A stretch of DNA of 6,095 nt from an uncultured Succinivibrio sp. (GCA_900770725.1 CAAGLL010000068.1:1-6095); one strand, 5' to 3'; positions 1-5,718 are shown, counted from the stretch's first letter. Notes: generated from the sequence alone by a model not told the origin. Made by a program: numbers and translations.

Positions 1-78
1 AGCTGGTTCGACGAGAAGGGGATCCTGCGCCTGGGCCTCATGGACTTCCTGCTCGACGAGGACAGCCTCGACCGCTGA
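1..78 (+). CDS. 3' end of an unidentified protein gene
   Basis: The first base begins an open frame that runs for 25 codons and stops at TGA (76-78). The visible C-terminus starts SWFDEKGILR and ends in an acidic tail, DFLLDEDSLDR. Codon use (GAC, CTC, CTG, GAG, GGC) matches that of the confident genes further right, which supports it being coding. The gene starts before the window, so its size and domain content cannot be judged, and I do not recognise the tail. It is convergent with the HU gene and is followed 27 bp later by a strong hairpin that would end its transcript. Confidence 0.7.
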   Translation, partial: SWFDEKGILRLGLMDFLLDEDSLDR

Positions 79-105
79 GGTCAGGATCGCGGATACGCAA
101 GCGCG

Positions 106-130
106 AAAGGGCGCCCATTGGGCGCCCTTT
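106..130. terminator. Bidirectional intrinsic terminator between convergent genes
   Basis: An 11-bp perfect stem (106-116 with 120-130) closes a 3-base ATT loop. The outer three pairs are A-T, so each strand ends its stem with TTT: followed by CCTTG on the plus strand and CGCG on the minus strand. It lies 27 bp after the stop of the upstream rightward gene and 59 bp beyond the HU stop, in a convergent intergenic gap, which is the classic place for a shared terminator. The U tract is short, so efficiency is uncertain. The plus direction looks slightly better because more T residues follow. Confidence 0.75.
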
Positions 131-189
131 CCTTGATTGCCAGACTTCCCGCCGCGTTCTTTATTGCCTTGGGAAGGCTTGCTTTTGCC

Positions 190-465
190 TTACTTGTTGA
201 CGGCCTTCTTGAGCTCCGCGCCGGCGGTGAACGAAGGGGTCTTGGTGGCAGGGATCTGGATGGCCTTGCCGGTCTGCGGGTTGCGGCCTTCGCGGGCGGC
301 GCGCTCGGTCACCTTGAAGGTGCCGAAGCCGACGAGCTGGACGCGGTCTCCCTTGGCGAGGGCCTCGCTGATGGTGTCGATGATGGCCTGCAGGGCCTTG
401 CGGGAAGTCGACAGGGGGAGATCGGAGTGTTTCGCGGCCAGCGCGACGAGTTCAGACTTGTTCAT
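190..465 (-). CDS. hup: HU-family DNA-binding protein (nucleoid protein HU)
   Basis: This encodes a 91-residue histone-like HU protein, a small dimeric protein that binds and bends DNA without strong sequence specificity and helps compact the nucleoid. E. coli HU subunits are 90 residues, so the length is right. The family signature is intact: GFGTF at residues 46-50 leads into the DNA-binding arm, and RNPQTGK at 61-67 contains the Pro63 that intercalates between base pairs in HU and IHF. The conserved C-terminal PSF (77-79) is present. An upstream in-frame TTG at 471 would add two residues, but AAGGA on the coding strand (476-472) sits six bases before the ATG at 465 and directly abuts the TTG, so ATG 465 is chosen. 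The protein resembles the HU-beta type more than IHF. Which paralogue it is (hupA or hupB) cannot be decided from one copy. Confidence 0.96.
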   Translation of the reverse strand: MNKSELVALAAKHSDLPLSTSRKALQAIIDTISEALAKGDRVQLVGFGTFKVTERAAREGRNPQTGKAIQIPATKTPSFTAGAELKKAVNK

Positions 466-471
466 TTTCAA

Positions 472-476
472 TCCTT
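472..476 (-). promoter_or_regulatory. Ribosome binding site of the HU gene
   Basis: The coding strand reads AAGGA followed by six bases and then ATG (465-463). The spacing fits ATG 465 and excludes the in-frame TTG at 471, which has no space after the AAGGA. Confidence 0.8.
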
Positions 477-563
477 AAAGTCTTGATAAAACCCTTTGTG
501 CCGGAGGCGCCAAGATGGCACCCCAGGCTGCCCGCGCCTGCTTGCGCGTGCCTTGAACTGGTG

Positions 564-578
564 TGCGCCAAAGGCGCA
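564..578. other. Small hairpin near the 5' end of the predicted HU transcript
   Basis: A 6-bp perfect inverted repeat (TGCGCC with GGCGCA) flanks a 3-base AAA loop. If HU transcription starts about seven bases below the TATAAT box, near position 581, this hairpin lies only a few bases from the mRNA 5' end, where stem-loops are known to protect some transcripts from decay. The role is inferred and the repeat is short enough to be chance. Confidence 0.35.
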
Positions 579-587
579 ACGCCGCCC

Positions 588-615
588 ATTATAGTCAAAT
601 CGGCGGCCATTTCCA
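588..615 (-). promoter_or_regulatory. Candidate sigma70-type promoter for HU
   Basis: On the minus strand a perfect TATAAT -10 box lies at 593-588, preceded by TTTGAC. A weak -35 candidate, TGGAAA (615-610), is 16 bp upstream and matches TTGACA at four of six positions. Transcription would start near 581, leaving an untranslated leader of about 115 bases before ATG 465. The -10 box is striking in this GC-rich surrounding. The -35 is unconvincing, so the promoter may rely on the TGAC just upstream of the -10 or on an activator. Confidence 0.6.
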
Positions 616-811
616 CAGCGGATCCGGCTTTGCAATGCCGCGCATCCGGGCTTTTCGGCATGTTGCGCCGCTGCCGCCCGCGGGGTTTTTGACCTGGCCT
701 GCCCTGCGCCTTGCCAAATTTCCCCCTGATCCGCCTCCATGCCTTGCCCTCCTCAGCCATCAGCGCATCCGCCCTGTTCCACGGGGCTTTTGCGCCCTGC
801 CCAACCAGGTT

Positions 812-835
812 CCCGCAGGCGCTTTGCCTGGCGGG
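812..835. other. Intergenic bulged hairpin upstream of purH
   Basis: CCCGC AGGC (812-820) pairs with GCCT and GCGGG (826-829 and 831-835), with one bulged G at 830 and a 5-base loop, giving nine pairs. No T run follows, so it is not an evident terminator. It lies upstream of the likely purH promoter, so it would be transcribed only from a more distal start. Confidence 0.35.
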
Positions 836-886
836 CGATCACGCGCTGGGCACCTTGCCCTTCAAGGCGCGATCGCCGCCTGCTGT

Positions 887-895
887 TGGTAGAAT
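887..895 (+). promoter_or_regulatory. Candidate extended -10 promoter for purHD
   Basis: TGG followed by TAGAAT gives the TGn extended -10 motif joined to a hexamer matching TATAAT at five of six positions. No reasonable -35 exists at 16-18 bp spacing, which is tolerated when the extended TGn is present. Transcription would start around 902 and leave a leader of about 49 bases before the purH ATG. This is too short for a large riboswitch, so any purine control would have to act through a protein operator that I cannot identify. Confidence 0.5.
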
Positions 896-950
896 ATGCG
901 ATGTTCCGGATCGTCCCGATCCGCCAATTTTCTTTTGGAGCATATCAGTC

Positions 951-2540
951 ATGGAAGAACTCTTGCGTCCCGTCCGCCGCGCCCTCATCAGCGTGTCGGA
1001 CAAAACCGGCATCGTTGATTTCGCCAAGGCGCTTTCCTCGCGCGGCGTGGCAATCCTCTCAACCGGGGGCACCGCGAAGCTCCTTGCGCAAAACGGCGTG
1101 AAGGTCCAGGAGGTCTCCGACTACACCGGCTTCCCCGAGATGATGGACGGCCGCGTCAAGACCCTGCACCCGAAGGTGCACGGCGGCATCCTGGGCCGCC
1201 GCGGCAAGGACGATCAGGTGATGGAGGAGCACGGGATCCTGCCCATCGACCTCGTGGTCGTGAACCTCTACCCGTTTGAGAAGACCGTCGCCGATCCTGC
1301 CTGCCCGCTCGAGCGCGCCATCGAGAACATCGACATCGGCGGCCCGACCATGGTGAGGGCCGCGGCCAAGAACAACCGCGACGTCACCATCGTCGTGAGA
1401 TCCTCCGACTACGCGCGCGTGCTCAAGGAGCTCGACGAGCACGACGGCGCCACCACCTTCGCTCTGCGCTTCGACCTGGCGGTCGCCGCCTTCGAGCACA
1501 CCGCCGCCTACGACAGCGCCATCGCCAACTACTTTGGCACCAAGGTTCCCGACTACGGGATCTCCGACGGCACCAAGAGCGTCTTCCCGCGCACCTTGAA
1601 CCTGAACTTCCGCAAGCTCCAGAACATGCGCTACGGCGAGAACCCGCACCAGAAGGCCGCCTTCTACGCCGACATCGGCGCGCACGGCAGCGGGATCACC
1701 ACCGCCCGCCAGATCCAGGGCAAGGAGCTCTCCTACAACAACATCTCCGACACCGACGCGGCCATCGAGTGCGTGCGCCAGTTCGACGAACCCTGCTGCG
1801 TCATCGTCAAGCACGCCAACCCCTGCGGCGTGGCGCTTGCAGACAACCTCACCGACGCCTACGACGCGGCCTTCAAGTGCGACAGCGAGTCGGCCTTCGG
1901 CGGGATCATCGCCTTCAACCGCCCGCTCGACGGCAAGACCGCCGAGGCCATCGTCTCGCGCCAGTTCTGCGAGGTCATCGTCGCCCCGGAGATCACCCCG
2001 GAGGCCAGGGATGCCGTCTCGCGCAAGAAGAACGTGCGCCTGCTCGAGACCGGGCCCCTCGGCCCCTCCGAGCCGCGCATCGACTGCAAGAAGGTCAACG
2101 GCGGGCTGCTCGTGCAGCAGGCCGACCTCCTCGTCCTCAAGAAGGAGGATCTCAAGGTCGTGACCAAGCGCGCGCCCACCGAGGCCGAGCTTGAGGAGCT
2201 GCTCTTTGCATGGAAGGTCTGCAAGTTCACCAAGTCCAACGCCATCGTCTACACCAAGAACTGCCAGACCCTGGGCATCGGCTGCGGCCAGACCTCGCGC
2301 GTGTTCTCCGCGCGCATCGCCTGCCTGCGCGCCGCCGACGCCAAGCTCGACCTGCACGGCGCCTCGCTGGCCTCCGATGCGTTCTTCCCGTTCCGCGACG
2401 GCGTGGACGCGGCGGCGCAGGCCGGCATCACCAGCATCATCGAGCCTGGCGGGTCCATCCGCGATCAGGAGGTCATCGACGCTGCCAACGAGCACGGCAT
2501 CGCGATGGTCTTCACCGGGATCCGCCATTTCCGCCACTGA
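951..2540 (+). CDS. purH: Bifunctional AICAR transformylase / IMP cyclohydrolase
   Basis: PurH catalyses the last two steps of de novo IMP synthesis in the cytoplasm: formyl transfer from 10-formyl-tetrahydrofolate to AICAR, then ring closure of FAICAR to IMP. The product is 529 residues, the same length as E. coli PurH. The N-terminal MGS-like cyclohydrolase domain (about 1-200) shows VRRALISVSDKTG near the start, STGGTA at 37-42, and the GRVKTLHPKVHGG and NIDIGGPTMVRAAAKN blocks. The transformylase domain (about 205-529) shows RYGENPHQ at 227-234, the catalytic Lys-His pair at 287-288 within VKHANPCG, SDAFFPFRDG, PGGSIRD and the terminal HFRH. The frame is open back to 711, but the extra 80 residues are Pro/Ala-rich and unlike PurH. 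GGAG at 937-940 and the MEELLRPVRR start favour ATG 951. The RBS spacing of 10 bases is slightly long. It is the first gene of a purHD operon and no key residue appears missing. Confidence 0.97.
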   Translation: MEELLRPVRRALISVSDKTGIVDFAKALSSRGVAILSTGGTAKLLAQNGVKVQEVSDYTGFPEMMDGRVKTLHPKVHGGILGRRGKDDQVMEEHGILPIDLVVVNLYPFEKTVADPACPLERAIENIDIGGPTMVRAAAKNNRDVTIVVRSSDYARVLKELDEHDGATTFALRFDLAVAAFEHTAAYDSAIANYFGTKVPDYGISDGTKSVFPRTLNLNFRKLQNMRYGENPHQKAAFYADIGAHGSGITTARQIQGKELSYNNISDTDAAIECVRQFDEPCCVIVKHANPCGVALADNLTDAYDAAFKCDSESAFGGIIAFNRPLDGKTAEAIVSRQFCEVIVAPEITPEARDAVSRKKNVRLLETGPLGPSEPRIDCKKVNGGLLVQQADLLVLKKEDLKVVTKRAPTEAELEELLFAWKVCKFTKSNAIVYTKNCQTLGIGCGQTSRVFSARIACLRAADAKLDLHGASLASDAFFPFRDGVDAAAQAGITSIIEPGGSIRDQEVIDAANEHGIAMVFTGIRHFRH

Positions 2541-2555
2541 GTTAGGAGCGCACAT
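2541..2555 (+). promoter_or_regulatory. purH-purD intergenic gap with ribosome binding site
   Basis: Only 15 bases separate the purH stop from the purD ATG. They contain TTAGGAG (2542-2548 region) seven bases before ATG 2556, a good Shine-Dalgarno for translation of purD from a shared mRNA. There is no room for a promoter or terminator, which supports co-transcription. Confidence 0.8.
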
Positions 2556-3848
2556 ATGAAGATCCTCGTGATTGGCAGCGGCGGCCGCGAGCACGCCCTG
2601 GCCTGGAAGGCGGCGCAGTCGCCGCTTGCCGACATCGTCTACGTGGCCCCGGGCAACCCCGGCACCGCGCGCGAGAAGAAGATGCAGAACGTCCCCATCG
2701 GGGTTGACGAGCTTGAGAAGCTGCGCGACTTTGCGTTGAAGGAAGGCGTGGGCCTGACCATCGTCGGCCCCGAGGCCCCGCTCGTCGAGGGCGTCACGGA
2801 CCTCTTTGAGAAGGCCGGCCTCAAGGTCTTCGGGCCGTCGAAGGCGGCAGCCCAGCTTGAGGGCTCCAAGTCCTTCACCAAGGACTTCCTGGCCCGCCAC
2901 CGCATTCCAACCGCAGCCTACCGCGTCTTCACCGACCCCAAGGAGGCGAGGGAGTACGTGGAGAGCCACGGCGCGCCGGTCGTGATCAAGGCCGACGGCC
3001 TGGCCGCCGGCAAGGGCGTCACCGTCGCGATGACGCTCTCTGACGCCCTCGCAGCCGTCGACTCGATGCTCGAGGGGCACCGCTTCGGCGACGCCTCCTC
3101 GAAGATCGTGGTCGAGGACTTCATGGACGGCGAGGAGGCCTCGTTCATCGTGATGTCCGACACGCTGAACGCCGTGCCGATGGCGACCTCCCAGGATCAC
3201 AAGCGCGTGGGCGATGGGGACAAGGGCCCCAACACCGGCGGCATGGGCGCCTACTCGCCTGCGCCGGTCGTGACCGACGCGGTCTACCGCAAGGTGATGG
3301 ACGAGATCATCAACCCGACCATCAAGGGCATGCGCGAGGACGGGATCCCCTACCGCGGGTTCCTCTACGCGGGGCTCATGATCGACAAGGCAGGGGAGCC
3401 GCGCGTCGTCGAGTTCAACTGCCGCTTCGGCGATCCCGAGACCCAGCCCATCATGATGCGCATGCGCTCGGACTTAGTCGAGCTCTGCCTCAAGGCCTGC
3501 GAGGCAGGCGGGCTTGAGGGGCAGGAGGCCGACTACGATCCGCGCCCGGCAGTAGGCGTGGTCGCCGCAGCCGAGGGCTACCCGGCCCACCCGCGCAAGG
3601 GCGATCTGATCACAGGCCTCGACGCTCCCCTTCCCGGCGGCGTGAAGATCTTCGAGGCGGGCACGAAGCAGACGGACGCGGGCATCGTCACCTCAGGCGG
3701 CCGCGTGCTCTGCGCAACCGCCCTAGGAGAGGACGTCAGGGACGCCCGCGACCGCGCCTACAAGGCGCTCGCGGGCATCTCGTTCAAGGGCATGTTCTTC
3801 AGGCACGACATCGCCTGGAGGGCCCTTGAGCGCATGAAGAAGAACTAA
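2556..3848 (+). CDS. purD: Phosphoribosylamine-glycine ligase (GAR synthetase)
   Basis: PurD joins glycine to 5-phosphoribosylamine with ATP, forming glycinamide ribonucleotide in the second step of de novo purine synthesis. The product is 430 residues against 429 in E. coli. The N-terminal domain begins KILVIGSGGREHALAWK (2-18), followed by GPEAPLVEGV (71-80). The ATP-grasp region carries KADGLAAGKGV at 145-155, the QDHKRVGDGDKGPNTGGMGA block (213-232), and the metal-binding segment EFNCRFGDPETQ (286-297). The C-terminal domain contains RPAVGVVAAAEGYP and ends with the usual FRHDIAWRAL. The start is set by TTAGGAG seven bases upstream. This is the monofunctional bacterial form: the AIRS and GART domains fused to it in animals are absent. 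The TAA stop lies inside the first of three downstream hairpins. Confidence 0.97.
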   Translation: MKILVIGSGGREHALAWKAAQSPLADIVYVAPGNPGTAREKKMQNVPIGVDELEKLRDFALKEGVGLTIVGPEAPLVEGVTDLFEKAGLKVFGPSKAAAQLEGSKSFTKDFLARHRIPTAAYRVFTDPKEAREYVESHGAPVVIKADGLAAGKGVTVAMTLSDALAAVDSMLEGHRFGDASSKIVVEDFMDGEEASFIVMSDTLNAVPMATSQDHKRVGDGDKGPNTGGMGAYSPAPVVTDAVYRKVMDEIINPTIKGMREDGIPYRGFLYAGLMIDKAGEPRVVEFNCRFGDPETQPIMMRMRSDLVELCLKACEAGGLEGQEADYDPRPAVGVVAAAEGYPAHPRKGDLITGLDAPLPGGVKIFEAGTKQTDAGIVTSGGRVLCATALGEDVRDARDRAYKALAGISFKGMFFRHDIAWRALERMKKN

Positions 3849-3885
3849 GGCCAGAGGCCTTCATAAAGGCGGCTTTGGGCCGCCT
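3847..3885 (+). other. Two short tandem hairpins just after purD
   Basis: The first hairpin pairs AAGGCC (3847-3852) with GGCCTT (3856-3861) around an AGA loop and includes the last two bases of the purD stop codon. The second pairs AGGCGGC (3867-3873) with GCCGCCT (3879-3885) around a 5-base loop. Neither is followed by a T run. They may stabilise the 3' end of the purHD mRNA or help RNA polymerase pause before the larger third hairpin. Confidence 0.5.
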
Positions 3886-3888
3886 CAT

Positions 3889-3918
3889 GGCGCCCCGGGG
3901 CGATGCCCCGGCGGCGCC
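3889..3918 (+). terminator. Terminator-like hairpin between purD and the TSUP gene
   Basis: GGCGCC CCGGGGC (3889-3901) pairs with GCCCCGG and GGCGCC (3905-3911 and 3913-3918), leaving one bulged C and a 3-base loop, for 13 GC pairs. A pyrimidine- and T-rich stretch follows (TTCCATTTCCTT, 3919-3930) but has no uninterrupted U run. It may end or attenuate the purHD transcript. Partial read-through into the transporter gene, whose start is only 33 bases further on, is possible. The plus orientation is assigned because the T-rich tail is on that side. Confidence 0.5.
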
Positions 3919-3950
3919 TTCCATTTCCTTGATTCCGCTGGAGGCCCTTC

Positions 3951-4742
3951 ATGGACATAGCCGACGAGATAGTCCGCCAGGCGATCCTCTTTGCCGTATC
4001 CTTCGCCGCAAACCTCTTTGCCTCGGTCTCGGGGGGCGGCGCGGGCTTCGTGCAGTTCCCGCTTCTGATCCTGCTGGGGCTCCCCTTCGCCACCGCGCTT
4101 GGCACCCACAAGGTCGCCGTGGTCTTCCTGGGCGTCGGGGCGCTCTTGCGCAAGCGCCGCAGCGGCGGCAGGTTCGAGTTCGACCGCCAGGTCGCCTTCG
4201 TGATGACCTTCATCGGGGCGCCTGCGGTGGTCCTGGGCTCGCTCATCATCATCAAGATCCCCGCGCACATGGCCGAGGTGGTGCTCGGCTTCATCACCAT
4301 CGCAGCGGGGATCTACTCGTTTCTGAAGAAGTCCTTCGGCAGCGGCTCGAACGAGCCGCGCTCGCGCCTGCGGCTCTTGTGCGGGATCCTCGCGGTGATC
4401 GCGATAGGCCTGTTCTCAGGCTCGCTCTCCTCAGGCGCCGGGCTCTTTGCGACCATGGCGCTCGTGGGGATCTTCAGGCTGGACCTCAAGAGCGCGATCC
4501 TCCACTCGATGGTCTTCGTGGCGACGCTCTGGAACGCCATCGGCGCGGTGACCGTGGGCATGGCCACCTCGATCCACTGGCAGTGGATCCCGGTCATGAT
4601 CGCCGCCACCCTGTCAGGCAGCTACCTCGGCACCACGCTGCTCATCAAGCTGCCGACGAAGTGGGTGAAGCTGGTGTTCTCGATGGTGGCGGTGTTCAGC
4701 GGCTGCATGCTCATCTACGCCTCCTACGCGAAGGCCGGCTGA
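3951..4742 (+). CDS. TauE/SafE (TSUP) family membrane transporter
   Basis: The product is a 263-residue very hydrophobic protein, the usual size for the TSUP (4-toluene sulfonate uptake / TauE/SafE) family of inner-membrane permeases. The family's two-repeat architecture is visible: SVSGGGAGFVQFPLLILLGLP (25-45) with TALGTHKVAV (48-57) in the N-terminal half, and GSLSSGAGLFATMALVGIF (157-175) with SAILHSMVFV (181-190) in the C-terminal half. About eight membrane segments can be traced by eye, separated by a basic loop at 67-80 and a Lys/Arg/Ser-rich loop at 125-141. GGAGG (3940-3944) six bases before ATG 3951 supports the start. Known relatives move sulfite, sulfoacetate and other small anions, but the substrate cannot be inferred from sequence alone, and the purHD context does not define it. 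Its last 19 bases overlap the convergent downstream gene. Confidence 0.9.
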   Translation: MDIADEIVRQAILFAVSFAANLFASVSGGGAGFVQFPLLILLGLPFATALGTHKVAVVFLGVGALLRKRRSGGRFEFDRQVAFVMTFIGAPAVVLGSLIIIKIPAHMAEVVLGFITIAAGIYSFLKKSFGSGSNEPRSRLRLLCGILAVIAIGLFSGSLSSGAGLFATMALVGIFRLDLKSAILHSMVFVATLWNAIGAVTVGMATSIHWQWIPVMIAATLSGSYLGTTLLIKLPTKWVKLVFSMVAVFSGCMLIYASYAKAG

Positions 4743-5575
4743 ACAGCCTCGATCCCCGCGCCGCTCACGCCGTCCTCCGTGGCCGTCTCCACGGCCATCT
4801 TGATGATCCTGGCGTTGGCGCCTGCGGACGCGGGGCGCAGCTGCTGGCAGATCATGCGCAGCGCGCCTAAGAAGGAGCGCTCGTAATCGAGCGCCTCCTC
4901 CACCTGCCCGTCATCCAGCTCGCGCCCCCTGAGCGCGTGCTCGCAGAGCGACAGGTAGAGCCTCTCGGCGTTTTCCATGGCCTCGAGCCCGAACTCAGGT
5001 TCCAGCGCGTCATAGCCGGTGTGCAGAAGCTCTAGCGCGGAGAGCGCGATGCGATCGCCCAGGGTCTCGCTCCCACCTGCGCCGCCTGTCATGTCGATCA
5101 TGGAGTCGATCTCATCAACGCGCGCCTCAATGCCCTTTTCCGAGGAGAAGCCCTCAAGCGCCGATTTCAGGTAGGCAAGGCACTTGCGGTAGAGCGCCGG
5201 GCATTCGGCGCGCTCAGGCTTGAGGCTGCTCCAGACATCGACATCCGGAGCCTCCCTGGCAGACAGGCACAGGCAGAAAAGCGCGCCCGACTTGCCGCCC
5301 AGCGCGGCGAGCTTCTTCAGGATCGCTGCGCCCGCAAGCCCCCGCGGCTTGCGCCCGCCCTCAGCCGCCCTGCGGCCATTCCTGCGGGCAGCTCCGCCCC
5401 TGGCCTTGCCTGCGGCCTTGGATCCGCCGGCCTTCCCAGCAGCTCCGCTGCCCTTCTTGCCATCTGCAAGACCGGCCTTGCCTGCCCTTGAAGCCTTGCC
5501 CGGTGCGCGCCTTGCCTTGGCGGCGCCGCCCTTTGCCTTGCCGTCTGCGTCCTGATCCTTGACTGCCCCTGCCAT
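4724..5575 (-). CDS. DUF416/YjaG-like protein with a basic Lys/Ala/Gly-rich N-terminal tail
   Basis: The product is 283 residues in two distinct parts. Residues 1-80 are low-complexity and strongly basic, with about 22 Lys/Arg against 5 acidic residues and repeated GKA/AGK/AAK units, like histone-H1-type tails of some bacterial DNA-binding proteins. Residues 84-265 look helical and acidic. By eye they resemble E. coli YjaG (DUF416, function unknown): GALFCLCLSAREAPDVDVW (97-115), LYRKCLAYLKSAL (128-140), ALSALELLHTGYD (177-189) and LCEHALRGRELDDGQVEEAL (210-229) fall in matching order. E. coli YjaG is about 196 residues, so the tail explains the extra length. AAGGAG six bases before ATG 5575 fixes the start. 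A second ATG at 5580 is out of frame. There is no signal peptide or membrane segment. The family call is from remembered similarity, and nucleic acid binding is inferred from charge only. It ends 19 bp inside the TSUP gene, tail to tail. Confidence 0.72.
   Translation of the reverse strand: MAGAVKDQDADGKAKGGAAKARRAPGKASRAGKAGLADGKKGSGAAGKAGGSKAAGKARGGAARRNGRRAAEGGRKPRGLAGAAILKKLAALGGKSGALFCLCLSAREAPDVDVWSSLKPERAECPALYRKCLAYLKSALEGFSSEKGIEARVDEIDSMIDMTGGAGGSETLGDRIALSALELLHTGYDALEPEFGLEAMENAERLYLSLCEHALRGRELDDGQVEEALDYERSFLGALRMICQQLRPASAGANARIIKMAVETATEDGVSGAGIEAVQPAFA
5336..5575 (-). repeat. Low-complexity DNA encoding the basic tail
   Basis: The segment coding for residues 1-80 of the YjaG-like protein carries the octamer GCCTTGCC (plus strand) five times, at 5403, 5475, 5493, 5509 and 5535. 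Four copies are read as Gly-Lys-Ala and the one at 5509 as Ala-Arg-Arg. The spacings 72 and 18 are multiples of three, while 16 and 26 are not. Such internally repetitive coding DNA is prone to length change by slippage, so tail length probably varies among relatives. Confidence 0.6.
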
Positions 5576-5677
5576 GCCATGCTCCTTGCTTCTTGATGTT
5601 CAAAGCTCGATCTTGCCATGAAAAGCGCAATGCCGCCGTGCGCAAAATGCGCCCTCAGGCACAAGGCGCGATCCACC

Positions 5678-5696
5678 TGCAAATTCGTTGCAAATT
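5678..5696. repeat. Tandem 8-bp direct repeat with 11-bp period
   Basis: TGCAAATT occurs at 5678-5685 and again at 5689-5696, separated by CGT. The 11-bp period places the copies about one helical turn apart, on the same face of the DNA, as in direct-repeat operators. It lies about 100 bp upstream of the YjaG-like start codon and just before an extended -10 motif on the plus strand. A regulator is not identified. Confidence 0.45.
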
Positions 5697-5709
5697 GCGC
5701 CTCCCCCTG

Positions 5710-5718
5710 TGCGATAAT
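5710..5718 (+). promoter_or_regulatory. Candidate extended -10 promoter, rightward
   Basis: TGC followed by GATAAT gives a TGn extended -10 with five of six matches to TATAAT. TTGCAA (5688-5693) could be a -35 but at 19 bp spacing, and it overlaps the second TGCAAATT repeat. Transcription would start near 5725 and read through the hairpin-rich stretch toward the tentative gene at 6001, giving a long leader of about 275 bases. No closer gene explains it. Confidence 0.35.

Larger units (their letters stand above)
466..950. other. Divergent non-coding region between HU and purH
   Basis: These 485 bases separate the leftward HU gene from the rightward purH gene. I see no convincing gene here: the open frames have proline/arginine/alanine-rich translations without recognisable domains, as expected from GC-rich non-coding DNA. 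What it does hold is listed separately: a HU promoter with a perfect TATAAT, a short hairpin near the predicted HU transcript start, a bulged hairpin at 812-835, and an extended -10 promoter before purH. A T5 run at 686-690 after GC-rich sequence has no good stem. I found no E. coli-type PurR operator and no recognisable riboswitch. Confidence 0.7.

Noticed and set aside
118..486. Rightward open frames opposite the HU gene
   Set aside because: They are antisense to a certain HU gene and start within the terminator hairpin.
661..690. Possible terminator ending in T5 at 686-690
   Set aside because: Only a 4-bp stem with an 8-base loop precedes the T run, and no gene upstream on the plus strand needs a terminator there.
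452..760. Leftward open frame upstream of HU
   Set aside because: It covers the HU promoter and ribosome binding site and overlaps the HU start. Composition is that of random GC-rich sequence.
869..876. GCGATCGC palindrome
   Set aside because: It matches a motif abundant in cyanobacteria, but a single copy in GC-rich DNA is expected by chance.
711..950. In-frame 80-residue N-terminal extension of purH
   Set aside because: The extension is Pro/Ala-rich, unlike PurH proteins, and includes the likely promoter. The 529-residue form from 951 has a ribosome binding site and the same length as E. coli PurH.
1059..3200. A 713-codon open frame on the minus strand across purH and purD
   Set aside because: It lies entirely antisense to two confident genes. 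Its translation is Val/Gly/Asp/His-rich with no family look, and it arises because strongly G/C-ending codons leave few antisense stops.
3875..4870. A 331-codon rightward frame overlapping the TSUP gene
   Set aside because: Arg/His/Ala/Gly-rich shadow in another frame of the transporter gene. The 3951 frame shows the membrane segments and family motifs.
5317..5682. Leftward frames overlapping the YjaG-like gene's tail region
   Set aside because: The 5575 frame has a well-spaced AAGGAG and continues into a helical domain. The others are Arg/Gln-rich shadows of low-complexity DNA.
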